Shown here piece by piece: positions 42,059 through 55,731 of a DNA stretch of 64,000 nt. Under the pieces are notes generated by a model. The model was not told the origin of the DNA and did no database searches. It saw nothing but the letters and a program-made list of their open reading frames with translations. Location of the stretch: NCBI RefSeq assembly GCF_008638365.1, contig NZ_ML703339.1, forward strand, positions 62,001 through 126,000, in the 5' to 3' direction. The stretch comes from Nocardiopsis quinghaiensis. Its GTDB lineage: Bacteria > Actinomycetota > Actinomycetes > Streptosporangiales > Streptosporangiaceae. The translations under genes and the position numbers were made by a program. Position 1 is the stretch's first letter; each line of letters begins with the position of its first letter.

Positions 42059-42528
42059 CGGCCCCACCGTTCTCCGCCCTCGTCCGGGCGGCGGTTCCCT
42101 GCTGCTTCGCTCCTCGCCGGTTCCGCCGCCGGAGGCCGCGATCGGCCACGGCCGGGCCGACGGCGCGGCGATGTTCCACGGGGTCGCATCGCTGCGGCGA
42201 TCGCGCTGTCGAGTTGAGCGGCCAGCTCCTCGTACCGCGCGTTGGCGGCGGAGGGTCTGGCACGCACTACCAGCAGGCTACCGTTTGGCAGAACGGCCAA
42301 CCGGGGCCGCATCAGGTGACGCAGCCTGCGCTGCACGCGCTTGCGCACCACCGCTCCCCCGACCGCCTTGCTCACCACGAACCCGACCCGGGGCGGGTCG
42401 GCGTCCACGGCGGTGGGGGGCGGTGCGAGGTAGACGACGCCCAGGGCGTCCCGGGACGAGCGCCGCCCCGAGCGCATGACGGAGCCGAACTCGGCGCTGT
42501 GGCGCATCCGGTTTCTCGGCGACAGCAT
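42055..42528 (-). CDS. rnpA: Ribonuclease P protein component
   Basis: A 157-residue basic protein that assists the RNase P RNA in cutting tRNA 5' leaders. It begins [48 protein letters not shown] holds the RNR-type motif in the form RKRVQRRLR. The C-terminal 40 residues, rich in Arg and Pro, extend beyond the usual fold. It lies downstream of rpmH with a T-tracted hairpin between them, and is coupled to yidD. Confidence 0.95.
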   Translation of the reverse strand: MLSPRNRMRHSAEFGSVMRSGRRSSRDALGVVYLAPPPTAVDADPPRVGFVVSKAVGGAVVRKRVQRRLRHLMRPRLAVLPNGSLLVVRARPSAANARYEELAAQLDSAIAAAMRPRGTSPRRRPGRGRSRPPAAEPARSEAAGNRRPDEGGERWGR

Positions 42529-42564
42529 CGGCTCTTCCTCCGGGCGTCGGTAGTTCTTCCCACG

Positions 42565-42600
42565 AAAAAGGGACCGGCCGGCGAGAGGCCGGACCGGTCC
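42565..42600 (-). terminator. Terminator between rpmH and rnpA
   Basis: On the minus strand GGACCGGTCCGGCC, a short loop and a matching arm at 42571-42600 are followed by CTTTTT. It would lower rnpA expression relative to rpmH. Confidence 0.75.
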
Positions 42601-42623
42601 GAAGAACTTGGGCTGAGCGTGAC

Positions 42624-42767
42624 CTAGTGGTTCACGGTCAGCACCGCGCGCCCCTTGCGGCGCCGCGAGGCGATGATGGCGCGACCGGCGCGCGTACGCA
42701 TGCGCAGCCGGAAGCCGTGGACCTTCGCGCGACGCCGGTTGTTCGGCTGGTACGTACGCTTGCTCAC
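42624..42767 (-). CDS. rpmH: 50S ribosomal protein L34
   Basis: A 47-residue very basic protein, shorter than common gene-length cut-offs: [20 protein letters not shown] continuing [20 protein letters not shown] and ending VLTVNH. This is the complete L34 family sequence. The start is GTG at 42765-42767, with TGGAG upstream. It is the first leftward gene from the dnaA upstream region. Confidence 0.97.
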   Translation of the reverse strand: MSKRTYQPNNRRRAKVHGFRLRMRTRAGRAIIASRRRKGRAVLTVNH

Positions 42768-43527
42768 TACTGGCTCCAGGGGCGTGTCAGGAAAGTACTA
42801 CGACGGACCCCCAGGGTATGCGGGGCCTCAAGGTGCATGAGCCGTGGCCGCGTCACCGTGACGTACGGACGCAGGCAGATCATTCGGCATAAGCATAAAG
42901 AAGATACGGCCTGGCCTGGGCAGGGTCAAATCGGGCCTGTGCAGGGCGGTGTCCGGACCCGCTCGGAGCCGCTAGGAGCCGCTAGGAGCCCGAGCGGGGC
43001 GAGGCCGACAGGAGCGCCCACCGTCCTGTGGACAACGTGCTGTCCACAAGTGTGTGAGGTTTCCCCGTCCTCGGGTATCTGTGGATAACCTCAGCCTGTG
43101 GATAACTTGCCCCTCACGCTCCCGGGCACACCCACGATCCCGGAAGCAGACTTCGTACACACCTTCTGAGCTGCACATTGTGGATAACTCTGCGCCGCGT
43201 CCGAAGATCTGCCATCCTGTGGACAAGCCTGTGGAAAACCTGTGGACAACCTCCAGAAGCTGTGGATACCCGAAGGTAGTCAAAGACTTGCCGTCTTCCA
43301 TCGCAGTGAAGTTATCCACAGGCCCGCATCACCTGACAACGTACGCTCCGACCCGATTCCCCGCCCCGGCACCACCGTGGGAGGAGGACAATGGGAAGTC
43401 GCCCTCCTGCGGCCCCGCGAACGCGCGAACGACCACGCGCCCCGGGCTCCGCCGCGGCCCCGCACCGCCCGCCCGCTCCGTACTCCACAGATCCGCACCG
43501 AAGGGACAGCACCCATGGCAGGTCACC
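42768..43527. other. rpmH-dnaA intergenic region with DnaA boxes
   Basis: No supported gene. Exact DnaA boxes lie at 43080-43088, 43097-43105, 43179-43187 (all TGTGGATAA) and 43312-43320 (TTATCCACA). Several one-mismatch boxes (TGTGGACAA, TGTGGAAAA) crowd 43020-43270. It probably controls dnaA transcription and may be part of a bipartite origin. Confidence 0.8.
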
Positions 43528-45459
43528 TTGGCTGACGCACAGGTCAACCTCGCAATGGTCTGGTCCAGCGTGCTGGACGGGATCGACAACGACTCCCTCC
43601 CCGCGCACCAGCGCGCGTGGCTGCCGCAGACCCGTCCGCTGGGCCTGATCGAGGACACCGCGCTGATCGCGGCGCCCAACGAGTTCACCAAGAAGGTGCT
43701 GGAGACACGCCTGTACCCGGCGATCAGCAAGGCGCTGTCCGCGCACCTGGGCCGGGACATCCGGGTCGCGGTGACGGTCGACCCCACCGCCGTGCCGACC
43801 CCGCCGCCCACTCCCGCGCCCCCTTCCGTCTACGGGCACCAGGCCCCGCGCGGAGTCGGAGAACACGCGTCGTCCACCTTCTCCCCCGCCATGCCGGGCA
43901 CCGCCCCCTCGTCGACGGGGTCCTCCGGGGCGCCGCAGGACGTGTCGGGGTCCCGGGGCCAGCACGCGCGTCCGGCCGACCGGCAGGCCGCCCCGGAGAC
44001 CAGCGCCCCGGAGGCTTCGGAGGGCCACGACCTGCTCGGCCCCCACCCCCCGGAGGCCCCCTCCGGCACCGAGGAGGAACCGCACACGGTCCGCGACGCA
44101 CCCGCCCCGTGGGTCCAGCAGACCTTCGCCTCTCCCCAGGAGACCCCCACCTCGCCGCCGCTGTGGGAGCAGCCCGGGGAACCGATCTCGTGGCAGCAGC
44201 GGGCCCGGAGCGCACCGGAGTGGGACCGGCCCAACCGCTGGGAGACCCCCCGGGAGCCGGCGTCCGCACCGGCCACCGGGTCGGCCGATCCGGCTGGGGA
44301 GGCCGGGGACGGGAAGCCGCCCGCGGAGGCGTCCGAGCCCGGTGAGCCGCGCAGGAGGAGCGAGGCCGCGTCGGACTCCCCCTCCGTACCCCCCGGGCGC
44401 TCGCGGGAGGCCCCGCCCGGTGAGCACGCGCGCCTGAACCCGAAGTACACCTTCGACACCTTCGTCATAGGCTCCAGCAACCGGTTCGCGCACGCGGCGT
44501 CGGTGGCGGCGGCCGAGGCCCCGGCCAAGGCCTACAACCCGCTGTTCATCCACGGCGGTTCCGGGCTGGGGAAAACCCATCTGCTGCACGCCATCGGGCA
44601 CTACACGCACCGCCTCTACGAGGGGTCACGGGTGCGGTACGTCAGTTCCGAGGAGTTCACCAACGAGTTCATCAACTCGATCCGGGACGGCAAGGCGGAC
44701 GGATTCCGCCGCCGGTACCGGGACATCGACGTGCTCCTGGTGGACGACATCCAGTTCCTGGAGAACAAGGAGCAGACGCAGGAGGAGTTCTTCCACACCT
44801 TCAACACGCTGCACAACTCCGACAAACAGATCGTCATCTCCAGCGACCGGCCCCCCAAACAGCTGACCACGCTGGAGGACAGGATGCGCAGCCGGTTCGA
44901 GTGGGGCCTGCTCACCGACGTGCAGCCGCCCGAACTGGAGACCCGGATCGCCATCCTGCGCAAGAAGGCGGCTCAGGAGGGCCTGGCGGCCCCGCCGGAG
45001 GTCCTGGAGTTCATAGCGAGCAAGATCTCCACCAACATCCGGGAGTTGGAGGGCGCGCTGATCCGCGTGACCGCGTTCGCCAGCCTGAACCGGCAGTCGG
45101 TGGACCTGGACCTGACCAGCCAGGTGCTGCGGGACCTGGTGCCCAACGCCGAGGTGCCCGAGATCACGGCCGGGTCGATCATGTCCCAGACCGCCGCCTA
45201 CTTCGGCCTGACGGTCGAGGACCTGTGCGGGACCTCGCGGTCCCGGGTGCTGGTGACCGCCCGGCAGATCGCCATGTACCTGTGCCGTGAGCTGACCGAG
45301 CTGTCCCTGCCCAAGATCGGGCAGCAGTTCGGCCGCGACCACACCACGGTGATGCACGCCGACCGCAAGGTCCGTGCGCTGATGGCCGAGCGCCGCTCCA
45401 TCTACAACCAGGTCCACGAGCTCACCAGCCGGATCAAGGACCAGCCCTCGCTGACCTGA
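43528..45459 (+). CDS. dnaA: Chromosomal replication initiator DnaA
   Basis: A 643-residue AAA+ protein that binds DnaA boxes and melts oriC. Domain I is at about 1-85 ([16 protein letters not shown] to RVAVTVD). A very long Pro/Ser/Glu-rich domain II linker spans about 86-300, typical of mycelial actinobacteria. Domain III holds Walker [10 protein letters not shown] (343-351) and LLVDDIQF (403-410). Domain IV ends with the DnaA-box-reading signature [15 protein letters not shown]. The start is taken as TTG at 43528, matching the family's N-terminus; the frame is open far upstream, but that stretch is the box-rich leader. Confidence 0.95.
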   Translation: MADAQVNLAMVWSSVLDGIDNDSLPAHQRAWLPQTRPLGLIEDTALIAAPNEFTKKVLETRLYPAISKALSAHLGRDIRVAVTVDPTAVPTPPPTPAPPSVYGHQAPRGVGEHASSTFSPAMPGTAPSSTGSSGAPQDVSGSRGQHARPADRQAAPETSAPEASEGHDLLGPHPPEAPSGTEEEPHTVRDAPAPWVQQTFASPQETPTSPPLWEQPGEPISWQQRARSAPEWDRPNRWETPREPASAPATGSADPAGEAGDGKPPAEASEPGEPRRRSEAASDSPSVPPGRSREAPPGEHARLNPKYTFDTFVIGSSNRFAHAASVAAAEAPAKAYNPLFIHGGSGLGKTHLLHAIGHYTHRLYEGSRVRYVSSEEFTNEFINSIRDGKADGFRRRYRDIDVLLVDDIQFLENKEQTQEEFFHTFNTLHNSDKQIVISSDRPPKQLTTLEDRMRSRFEWGLLTDVQPPELETRIAILRKKAAQEGLAAPPEVLEFIASKISTNIRELEGALIRVTAFASLNRQSVDLDLTSQVLRDLVPNAEVPEITAGSIMSQTAAYFGLTVEDLCGTSRSRVLVTARQIAMYLCRELTELSLPKIGQQFGRDHTTVMHADRKVRALMAERRSIYNQVHELTSRIKDQPSLT

Positions 45460-45485
45460 CCGGTCCCCATGCCGTGCACGGGCCG

Positions 45486-45516
45486 GGGGCGGCCTCCCAC
45501 CACGGGAGGCCGCCCC
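45486..45516 (+). terminator. Terminator of dnaA
   Basis: GGGGCGGCCTCCC and its exact complement form a 13-bp stem with a 5-nt loop, followed by TTCC, 26 bp past the dnaA stop. Confidence 0.8.
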
Positions 45517-45563
45517 TTCCGCTGTCGGACCGCGTGTCCCGGGAGCACAGGTCCTCGTGTCGA

Positions 45564-45615
45564 CGTGTCGCCCTGTGGGCGTGTCGACAGACGGATACGT
45601 CCACAGGGCGACACG
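45564..45615. repeat. GTCGAC-containing hairpin after dnaA
   Basis: CGTGTCGCCCTGTGG at 45564-45578 pairs exactly with 45601-45615 around a 22-nt loop that contains GTGTCGACAG. Similar in style to the hairpin at 227-280. Confidence 0.7.
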
Positions 45616-45619
45616 CGCG

Positions 45620-46332
45620 TTGTCCACAGGCTCTCCGCGGTCTCGACCCGAGTTATCCACAGGCTTGTGTGCGTGAACGCCCGCACCTGGAGGGGTTCGC
45701 CGCCCTTGTGGTCGTCCGGGGCCGTTCATGCTCGGCACGTACCGAATCCCCTGGTTTCCAGGGGGTCCGGGGTCCTTGTCGCCCTCCCCGCACCCGCCGC
45801 CCCGACCAGCGGGTACGACCGCGTCAACGATCAGGGCACACGCCACGGGAGGCACCTGTGGACAAACCTGTGCACAGCCTCTTTGCCCGGGTTCGGGCGA
45901 TCTGTGGAAGGGTCCCGAAAAAAAATTTGGCGATTTCTCGTCGAAGTTATCCACAGGAGAGGGGTCAAATCTGTGGACAACCTTGTGGACAACCTGTGGA
46001 TAAGTGCTCCAAGGCTGTGGGTAACCCACCCCGAGCCTGTGGACAGAACATCATGTCATCCCATGACCAAACCACAGTCTGCTGTGGACAACTTGGGGAA
46101 AACCTGTGGACGAGCCTGTGGACGGGGTGTGGAAAACCTGAGGACGACTTCGTTCGTCCACAAGCGGGCGAAGTTACCCACAGGGTTACCCACAGGCCCT
46201 GTGGACAGAAATTCGCGGTCTGACCTGCAAGAACGGTAGTTATCCACATTATCCACAGGCCCTACTACTACTGCGCACCTTCATTAACCAAGAGGGGGCT
46301 TCACCACCGCTTCGCGGAAAACCTGTGGATAA
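45620..46332. other. oriC: Origin of replication oriC
   Basis: Between dnaA and dnaN. Exact DnaA boxes are at 45653-45661, 45947-45955, 45995-46003, 46240-46248, 46249-46257 and 46324-46332; two are directly abutting. One-mismatch boxes are at 45620-45628, 45857-45865, 45972-45980, 45984-45992, 46083-46091, 46174-46182 and 46186-46194. An A8T3 run at 45918-45928 is the most AT-rich spot and a candidate unwinding element. Boxes point in both directions. The layout matches Streptomyces-type origins. No gene is present from 45460 to 46609. Confidence 0.92.
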
Positions 46333-46609
46333 AGCTCCGAGTCCGGTGCGACGGCGGCTCGGTGCTGAGCTGGCAGCGGCAGCGGATGAATCCGGGTAAC
46401 GTGTGGTCTCGCCCCTGCCCTTCGCCGTCCGGATCCGGACGGCGACCCCTGCGGGATCCCGAGGTAGCTCCCGTGGCACCGTCGGTGCCCGCACGCCAAC
46501 GCGTCGTCCACAACCCTGTTGACGGAGTCCTCGGCAGGTCCACAGATCCACGAGCTGCAACGTTGAGGCTTCGACCGGCACCCCGGTCGTGCGGAAAGTG
46601 AGTCGGAAA

Positions 46610-47749
46610 GTGAAGTTCCGGGTCGAACGCGACATACTGGCCGATGCTGTCGCCTGGACCGCGCGCACACTCCCGACGCGCCCCTCGGTCCCGGTGCTCG
46701 TCGGCATCCTGCTGGAGGCCGGGGAGTTCGACGGCCGCCAGCAGCTGCGCCTGTCCGGCTTCGACTACGAGGTCTCCACCCAGGCCGCGGTGGACGTCGA
46801 GGTCGAGGAGCCGGGCAAGGTCCTGGTCACCGGCAAGCTCCTGTCCGAGATCACCCGCAATCTCCCCGCACAGCCTGTGGAGATCGCCACCGAGGGCCCC
46901 AAGGTCGTCGTCACCGGCGGCAGCGCCAAGTTCACCCTGACCACCATGCCGGTGGAGGACTACCCCACGCTCCCGGAGATGCCCGGTGTGAGCGGGACCG
47001 TCGGCAGCGACGCCTTCGCCGCCGCGGTCGGCCAGGTGGCCGTGGCCGCCGGGCGCGACGACACCCTGCCGATGCTCACCGGCGTGCGCGTCGAGATCGA
47101 GGGCGAGACCGTCACGCTCGCCTCCACCGACCGCTACCGCCTGGCCGTGCGGGAGCTCACCTGGAAGCCGGAGAACCCCGACCTGTCCGCGGTCGCGCTG
47201 ATCCCGGCCAAGACCCTCCACGACACCGCCAAGTCGCTCACCTCGGGCGCCGAGGTCTCGATCGCCCTCTCCACCGGCGACACCGGCGAGGGCATGATCG
47301 GCTTCGAGGGCGGCGGCCGCCGCACCACCACCCGCCTGCTGGACGGCGAGTTCCCCAAGTACCGGACACTGCTGCCGGACACCTTCAACTCCGTCGCCGA
47401 GGTCAGCCGCAGCGAGTTCGTCGAGGCCGTCAAGCGCGTCTCGCTGGTCGCCGAGCGCAACACCCCGCTGCGGCTGTCCTTCGGCCAGGGCCAGCTGGTC
47501 CTGGAGGCCGGCACCGGCGAGGAGGCCCAGGCGGTCGAGGTCCTGGAGGCCGACCTGGACGGCGACGACATCCAGATCGCCTTCAACTCCGGTTTCCTGC
47601 TGGACGGGCTCGGAGCCATCGGCACCGACGTGGCCCGCATGAACTTCACCAGCTCGACCAGGCCGTCGATCCTCACCGGCAAGCCCGCGGAGGAGGGTTC
47701 CTCCCCGGAGTACCGCTACCTGATCATGCCGGTGCGTCAGCCGGGCTGA
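46610..47749 (+). CDS. dnaN: DNA polymerase III sliding clamp (beta subunit)
   Basis: A 379-residue clamp. VKFRVERDILADAVAWTARTLPTRPSVPVLVGILLEA opens domain 1; GRDDTLPMLTGVRVEIEGETVTLASTDRYRLAVRE lies in domain 2. The C-terminal binding pocket ends EYRYLIMPVRQPG, the canonical clamp C-terminus. It dimerises around DNA and tethers the polymerase. The GTG at 46610 is chosen because MKFRVERD is the family start; two in-frame GTGs up to 21 bases earlier are possible. Confidence 0.97.
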   Translation: MKFRVERDILADAVAWTARTLPTRPSVPVLVGILLEAGEFDGRQQLRLSGFDYEVSTQAAVDVEVEEPGKVLVTGKLLSEITRNLPAQPVEIATEGPKVVVTGGSAKFTLTTMPVEDYPTLPEMPGVSGTVGSDAFAAAVGQVAVAAGRDDTLPMLTGVRVEIEGETVTLASTDRYRLAVRELTWKPENPDLSAVALIPAKTLHDTAKSLTSGAEVSIALSTGDTGEGMIGFEGGGRRTTTRLLDGEFPKYRTLLPDTFNSVAEVSRSEFVEAVKRVSLVAERNTPLRLSFGQGQLVLEAGTGEEAQAVEVLEADLDGDDIQIAFNSGFLLDGLGAIGTDVARMNFTSSTRPSILTGKPAEEGSSPEYRYLIMPVRQPG

Positions 47750-47843
47750 TCGGCGACCGGTTCGATTGACTGGCACCGCCGGTTCCGGTCCGCGGCCCGG
47801 GCCGACCGGCGTCCATCCACAGGCGGCGAAGGGGAGAACCACC

Positions 47844-48737
47844 ATGCAGCTCGGAATGATCGGACTCGGCAAGATGGGCGGCAACATGGCCGCCCGGCTG
47901 CGGGACAAGGGCCACGAGGTCGTCGGCTACGACGCCTTCTCCGAGAAGCGCGACGTCGACACCCTGGCCGCGCTGGTCGACCGTCTGGCCGCACCGCGGG
48001 TGATCTGGGTCATGGTCCCCGCGGGTGGTCCCACGGCCTCGACCATCGCGGAGCTGGGCGGCCTGCTGGCGGAGGGCGACCTCGTCATCGAGGGCGGCAA
48101 CTCCCACTACGCGGACGACCGCGTCCGCGCCGAGGAGCTGTCGGACAAGGGGATCGGTTACCTCGACGCCGGTGTCAGCGGCGGAGTCTGGGGCCGCTCG
48201 AACGGCTACGGCATCATGGTCGGAGGTCCGGCCGAGGACGTCGAGCGAGCCCGCCCCGTCTTCGACTCACTCACCCCTGACGAGGGCGGCGGTTTCGTCC
48301 ACGCCGGCCGCGTCGGCGCCGGGCACTTCGTCAAGATGGTCCACAACGGCATCGAGTACGGCATGATGCAGGCCTTCGGCGAGGGCTACGAGCTCATGGC
48401 CGCCTCCGGCCTGGTGGACGACGTCCCCGGTACGTTCGAGAGCTGGCGCGAGGGCACCGTGGTGCGCTCCTGGCTGCTCGACCTGCTCTCGCGGGCCCTG
48501 GAGGAGGACCCGGAGCTGTCCCGGCTGCGAGGCTACGCCGAGGACTCCGGTGAGGGCCGCTGGACCGTCCAGGCCGCCGTGGACCACGCGGTCCCGGCGC
48601 CGGCGATCACCGCCTCGCTCTACGCACGGTTCGCCTCCCGTCAGGACGACAGCCCGGCCATGAAGGTCGTGGCGGCCCTGCGCAACCAGTTCGGCGGACA
48701 TGCCGTGACCGAGGCGGAAACCTCCGACGACGCCTGA
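47844..48737 (+). CDS. gnd: 6-phosphogluconate dehydrogenase, short NAD-type
   Basis: A 297-residue oxidoreductase. The Rossmann motif [19 protein letters not shown] starts the protein. [12 protein letters not shown] and [21 protein letters not shown] are substrate and cofactor loops, and [26 protein letters not shown] has the catalytic Lys and His-Asn. The length and missing C-terminal domain place it in the short form that decarboxylates 6-phosphogluconate to ribulose 5-phosphate. ATG at 47844 follows GAAGGGGAG. Its place between dnaN and recF is conserved in actinobacteria. Confidence 0.94.
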   Translation: MQLGMIGLGKMGGNMAARLRDKGHEVVGYDAFSEKRDVDTLAALVDRLAAPRVIWVMVPAGGPTASTIAELGGLLAEGDLVIEGGNSHYADDRVRAEELSDKGIGYLDAGVSGGVWGRSNGYGIMVGGPAEDVERARPVFDSLTPDEGGGFVHAGRVGAGHFVKMVHNGIEYGMMQAFGEGYELMAASGLVDDVPGTFESWREGTVVRSWLLDLLSRALEEDPELSRLRGYAEDSGEGRWTVQAAVDHAVPAPAITASLYARFASRQDDSPAMKVVAALRNQFGGHAVTEAETSDDA

Positions 48738-48841
48738 GGCGCGTCCGCGTCCCCTCCCCTCCTCGGGGACGAGCCCGGGGGCCGTCCCCGGGACCCCCTT
48801 CCCCCGCCCGTTTCCGCGCCACCGTCCAGGAGGAAGGCCGG

Positions 48842-49975
48842 ATGTACGTATCCCACCTGCAACTGGCCGACTTCCGGTCCTACAGCGAGGCCCTGCTGGA
48901 GCTGGGACCGGGAGTGAGCGTGTTCGTCGGCGCCAACGGCGAGGGCAAGACCAACCTGGTCGAGGCGGTCGGCTACGTGGCCACCCTCGGCAGTCACCGG
49001 GTCTCCTCCGACACCCCGTTGGTCCGCCAGGGCACGCCACGCGCGATCGTCCGGGCCAAGGTGGTGCGCGACGAGCGGTCCATGGTGGTGGACCTGGAGC
49101 TCAACCCCGGCCGCGCCAACCGCGCCCGGATCAACCAGGCGCCCGCGGGGCGGCCGCGCGAGGTCCTCGGGATCCTGCGCACCGTGCTGTTCGCACCCGA
49201 GGACCTCGCCCTGGTCAAGGGCGACCCCGGTGAGCGGCGCCGCTTCCTGGACGACCTGTTGGTGGCGCGAGCCCCCCGGATGGCGGGTGTGCGGTCGGAC
49301 TACGACCGGGTGCTCAAGCAACGCAACGCCCTGCTCAAGTCGGCCTCCGCCCAGATGTTCAAACAGCGTTCGGCGCCCGACCTGAGCACGCTGGAGGTGT
49401 GGGGCGACCATCTGGCCGAGACGGGCGCCGAGCTGCTGGCCGCGCGACTGGATCTGGTGGAGGAGCTGCGACCGAGGGTCGCCGAGGCCTACGCGGGGCT
49501 GACCGACTCCGGCGGCCCGGCCGTTCCCCACTACCGGAGCGGGGCGGTCCCGGAGGGGGTGCGGCTGCCGGCCGGCCGTCCACAGCTTGTGGAAACCCTG
49601 CGCGCCGCCATGTCCGAGGCGCGGGACCGCGAGCTCCAGCGCGGGATCAGCCTGGTGGGGCCGCACCGCGACGATCTGCACCTGCAGTTGGGCGACCTGC
49701 CGGCCAGGGGCTACGCGAGCCAGGGAGAGTCCTGGTCGTACGCGCTCTCGCTCAAGCTGGCCGCCTTCGACCTGCTGCGGTCCGACGGCGACGACCCGGT
49801 ACTGATCCTGGACGACGTGTTCGCCGAACTCGACAGCGAGCGCCGCCGCAGACTGGCCGAGCGGATACGCGGCGCCGAGCAGGTCCTGGTGACCGCCGCC
49901 GTTCCCGAGGACGTCCCCAAGGAGCTGGACGGTGCGCGCTTCGTTGTGCACGAGGGAGGCATCGAGGGTGAGTGA
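48842..49975 (+). CDS. recF: DNA replication and repair protein RecF
   Basis: A 377-residue SMC-like ATPase. [21 protein letters not shown] is followed by Walker [10 protein letters not shown] (30-38), the signature region [19 protein letters not shown], and Walker [14 protein letters not shown]. It helps load RecA at gapped DNA. The stop codon overlaps the next gene by 8 bases, so RecF and the DUF721 protein are translationally linked. Confidence 0.95.
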   Translation: MYVSHLQLADFRSYSEALLELGPGVSVFVGANGEGKTNLVEAVGYVATLGSHRVSSDTPLVRQGTPRAIVRAKVVRDERSMVVDLELNPGRANRARINQAPAGRPREVLGILRTVLFAPEDLALVKGDPGERRRFLDDLLVARAPRMAGVRSDYDRVLKQRNALLKSASAQMFKQRSAPDLSTLEVWGDHLAETGAELLAARLDLVEELRPRVAEAYAGLTDSGGPAVPHYRSGAVPEGVRLPAGRPQLVETLRAAMSEARDRELQRGISLVGPHRDDLHLQLGDLPARGYASQGESWSYALSLKLAAFDLLRSDGDDPVLILDDVFAELDSERRRRLAERIRGAEQVLVTAAVPEDVPKELDGARFVVHEGGIEGE

Positions 49976-50543
49976 GCGCCATCCGCGTCCCGTGGACCCC
50001 GCCGGCCCGGCCCACGACTCCGCGAGCCCCGGCGGATTCCGTCCACAGGCTGTGGACGGGGTACGCCGCTCCCCCGGCCCGGAGCCCTCGGTCCCGTCCG
50101 CCTCCCCCGCTCCCGCACCCCCGGCCGGGGCGGACCTCGCCCGCCAGGCGCTGGCGCGCGCCCGGGCCGAGGCCAAGGACCGGGGCGCGGTGCCGCGCGG
50201 CGCGCCCCGGGCACGGCGGCGTGGCCGACTGCGGTCACGCAACGAGCCCCAGATGTTCGGCGACGCCGTGCGCACGTGGCTGATCGAGCACGGCTGGCAG
50301 GAGCAGGTGGCCGTCGGAGGCGTGTTCGGCCGGTGGGCCGACATCGTGGGCGACTTCAACGCCGAGCATCTCCGCCCGGAGAGTTATTCGGAGGGCGAAC
50401 TGGTCGTGGTGGCTGATTCGCCGACGATGGCGGCCCACGCGCGAGCGATGGTGCGGGACCTGATACGCCGGCTGAACGAGGAGTTGGGCGACGGAACGGT
50501 GGTCGCCATCAAGGTCCGCGGACCCGGTTTCCGGCGCCGCTGA
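49968..50543 (+). CDS. DUF721 (DciA-like) protein
   Basis: A 191-residue protein. A disordered Pro/Ala-rich first half with a basic region ([21 protein letters not shown]) leads to the DUF721 domain: [58 protein letters not shown]. Proteins of this family (DciA) load or activate the replicative helicase in bacteria lacking DnaC. GTG at 49968 overlaps recF by 8 bases. With dnaB in this window it may form the helicase-loading pair; that is inference from the family. Confidence 0.88.
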   Translation: MSERHPRPVDPAGPAHDSASPGGFRPQAVDGVRRSPGPEPSVPSASPAPAPPAGADLARQALARARAEAKDRGAVPRGAPRARRRGRLRSRNEPQMFGDAVRTWLIEHGWQEQVAVGGVFGRWADIVGDFNAEHLRPESYSEGELVVVADSPTMAAHARAMVRDLIRRLNEELGDGTVVAIKVRGPGFRRR

Positions 50544-52959
<2,416 letters not shown>

Positions 52960-53037
52960 AGGGACCCCGCGTCCGGGGAGGGACTCCCCGGACGGTGAAC
53001 CACGTTCAAGCAAGCTTCGTAGAAGGGATCGACATCC

Positions 53038-55623
53038 GTGACGGATGCGAACAACCCGGACGTCCCTGAGGGAACTGAGGGAACGGACTCCGCTGTGGAG
53101 ACCCCCGTGCGGACGACCGATCGGGTCGAGCGGGTCGACATCCAGGTCGAGATGCAGCGCAGCTACCTCGACTACGCGATGTCGGTCATCGTGGGTCGTG
53201 CCCTGCCCGACGTGCGAGACGGCCTCAAGCCGGTCCACCAGCGTGTGCTCTACGCGATGTACGACGGCGGCTACCGGCCCGACCGCGGGCACTTCAAGTG
53301 CGCCCGCGTCGTCGGCGACGTGATGGGCAACTACCACCCGCACGGCGACAGCGCCATCTACGACACCCTGGTGCGTCTCGCCCAGTGGTGGTCCATGCGC
53401 ATGCCGCTGGTCGACCCCAACGGCAACTTCGGCTCTCCGGGCAACGACCCGGCCGCCGCCATGCGGTACACCGAGTGCAAGCTCGCGCCGCTGGCCATGG
53501 AGATGCTCCGGGACATCGACAAGGAGACCGTCGACTTCCGGCCCAACTACGACGGCCGCTCCTCCGAGCCCGTCGTGCTGCCCGCCCGCTTCCCGAACCT
53601 GCTGGTCAACGGCTCCTCGGGCATCGCGGTCGGTATGGCCACGAACATCCCGCCGCACAACCTGCGCGAGGTCGCCGACGGCGTCAACTGGTTCCTGGAG
53701 CACCCCGAGGCCGAGGACGACGAGCTGCTCGACCAGCTCATCGCCCGGGTCAAGGGCCCGGACTTCCCGACCCGCGGGCTCATCGTCGGCAAGCGCGGCA
53801 TCGAGGAGGCGTACCGGACCGGGCGCGGCTCCATCACCATGCGCGCCGTGGTCGAGGTCGAGGAGGACAGCCGGGGCCGCCAGATCCTGGTCATCACCGA
53901 GCTGCCCTACCAGGTCAACCCGGACAACCTCGCACTCAAGATCGCCGACCTGGTCAAGGAAGGCAAGATCACCGGCATCGCCGACGTGCGCGACGAGAGC
54001 AGCGGCCGCACCGGCCAGCGGCTGGTCATCGTGCTCAAGCGCGACGCCGTCGCCAAGGTCGTGCTGAACAACCTCTACAAGCAGACCCAGCTCCAGGAGA
54101 CCTTCGGCGCGAACATGCTCGCGCTGGTCGACGGTGTGCCGCGCACCCTGCGCCTGGACCAGATGATCAGGCACTGGGTCAAGCACCAGGTCGAGGTCAT
54201 CGTCCGCCGGACGCGTTACCTGCTGCGCAAGGCCGAGGAGCGGGCGCACATCCTGCGTGCCCTGCTCCGCGCGATGGACCGCATCGACGAGGTCATCAGC
54301 CTCATCCGGTCCAGTGCCTCGGCCGACGCGGCGCGCACCGGCCTGATGGGCCTGCTGGAGATCGACGACATCCAGGCCCGCGCCATCCTGGACATGCAGC
54401 TGCGCAAGCTCGCCGCGCTGGAGCGCAACGCCCTGAACGGCGAGTACGACGAGCTGATGGCGCAGATCTCCGACTACAACGACATCCTCGCCTCGGAGAT
54501 CCGCCAGCGGGACATCATCCGCCAGGAGCTCGGCGAGCTCGTGGAGAAGTACGGCGACGAGCGGCGCACGCACATCATCCCCTTCGAGGGCGACATGCGC
54601 ATGGAGGACTTCATCGCCGAGGAGGACGTGGTCGTCACGATCTCCCGCGGTGGATACGCCAAGCGCACGCGCATCGACAACTACCGTGCCCAGAAGCGCG
54701 GCGGCAAGGGTGTGCGCGGTGCCCAGCTCAAGCAGGACGACATCATCCAGCACTTCTTCGTGACCACCACCCACAACTGGATCCTGTGCTTCACCAACCA
54801 GGGCCGGGTGTACCGCACGAAGGCGTACGAGCTGCCGGAGGCCGCGCGCGACGCACGCGGACAGCACGTGGCGAACCTGCTCCCGTTCCAGCCGGGCGAG
54901 GAGATCGCGCAGATCATGGCGCTGCGCGACTACGAGGCCGCCCCGTACCTGGTGCTCGCCACCCGTGAGGGCCTGGTCAAGAAGTCCCGCCTGGAGGACT
55001 TCGACTCCGCGCGCGCGGCGGGCATCATCGCGATCAACCTGCGCGAGGACGACGAGCTGATCGCCGCCCGGCTGGTCTTCCCCGACGACGACCTGCTGCT
55101 GATCTCCAGCGACGCCCAGGCGATCCGGTTCCCGGCCTCCGACGAGTCGCTGCGGCCCATGGGCCGCGCCACCAGCGGTGTGATCGGTATGCGGTTCCTG
55201 GAGGGCGACTACCTCCTGAGCATGGACGTCATCCGGCCCGGCGACGGGTCCACGGACGTCCTGGTCGCCACGGAGAACGGCTACGCCAAGCGCACCCCGT
55301 CCGAGCAGTACCCGGTGCAGAACCGGGGCGGCAGGGGCGTGCTGACGGCCAAGGTGGTGGAGGCCCGCGGCAAGCTGGTCGGTGCCATGATGGTCGACCC
55401 CGAGGTGGACGAGATCTTCGCGATCACCTCCGCGGGCGGGGTCATCCGCACCGGCGCCGACGAGGTCAAGCAGTCCGGCCGCACCACGATGGGCGTGCGA
55501 CTGATGAACCTGGACAAGGGCAACAAGATCGTCGCCGTGGCGCGCAACGCCGAGGCCGCCGAGGAGGAGGCCGTTGACACGGCCGACGTCCCGGTCGCCG
55601 GGGAAGGCAACCCGCAGGCCTAG
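53038..55623 (+). CDS. gyrA: DNA gyrase subunit A
   Basis: An 861-residue cleavage subunit. The quinolone region reads [19 protein letters not shown], with Ser and Asp at the two main resistance positions, so no known resistance change is seen there. The catalytic Tyr is in [13 protein letters not shown]. The C-terminal beta-pinwheel has the GyrA box [10 protein letters not shown] plus further blades. The tail ends in an acidic stretch ([13 protein letters not shown]). A GTG start with GAAGGG about 10 bases upstream is used. It is 78 bp after gyrB. Confidence 0.97.
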   Translation: MTDANNPDVPEGTEGTDSAVETPVRTTDRVERVDIQVEMQRSYLDYAMSVIVGRALPDVRDGLKPVHQRVLYAMYDGGYRPDRGHFKCARVVGDVMGNYHPHGDSAIYDTLVRLAQWWSMRMPLVDPNGNFGSPGNDPAAAMRYTECKLAPLAMEMLRDIDKETVDFRPNYDGRSSEPVVLPARFPNLLVNGSSGIAVGMATNIPPHNLREVADGVNWFLEHPEAEDDELLDQLIARVKGPDFPTRGLIVGKRGIEEAYRTGRGSITMRAVVEVEEDSRGRQILVITELPYQVNPDNLALKIADLVKEGKITGIADVRDESSGRTGQRLVIVLKRDAVAKVVLNNLYKQTQLQETFGANMLALVDGVPRTLRLDQMIRHWVKHQVEVIVRRTRYLLRKAEERAHILRALLRAMDRIDEVISLIRSSASADAARTGLMGLLEIDDIQARAILDMQLRKLAALERNALNGEYDELMAQISDYNDILASEIRQRDIIRQELGELVEKYGDERRTHIIPFEGDMRMEDFIAEEDVVVTISRGGYAKRTRIDNYRAQKRGGKGVRGAQLKQDDIIQHFFVTTTHNWILCFTNQGRVYRTKAYELPEAARDARGQHVANLLPFQPGEEIAQIMALRDYEAAPYLVLATREGLVKKSRLEDFDSARAAGIIAINLREDDELIAARLVFPDDDLLLISSDAQAIRFPASDESLRPMGRATSGVIGMRFLEGDYLLSMDVIRPGDGSTDVLVATENGYAKRTPSEQYPVQNRGGRGVLTAKVVEARGKLVGAMMVDPEVDEIFAITSAGGVIRTGADEVKQSGRTTMGVRLMNLDKGNKIVAVARNAEAAEEEAVDTADVPVAGEGNPQA

Positions 55624-55645
55624 ACTTCGCGTTAGGCCCCATAAG

Positions 55646-55679
55646 GTCCGCGGGGTTCGCTTCGGTGAACCCCGCGGAC
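55646..55679 (+). terminator. Hairpin after gyrA
   Basis: GTCCGCGGGGTTC and GAACCCCGCGGAC form a 13-bp stem with an 8-nt loop. No T-tract. Confidence 0.65.
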
Positions 55680-55731
55680 ACCGGTAGTGCCAATCACCCG
55701 TTCTCAACGAAAGCCCAGCGGTAACGTTTCT

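Noticed and set aside
43054..43527. Upstream extension of dnaA by 158 codons
   Set aside because: The open stretch runs through the DnaA-box cluster and is unlike the DnaA N-terminus, which begins at the TTG at 43528.
45460..46609. Plus-strand frames of about 250 codons across oriC
   Set aside because: They are made of translated DnaA boxes and have no conserved protein features.
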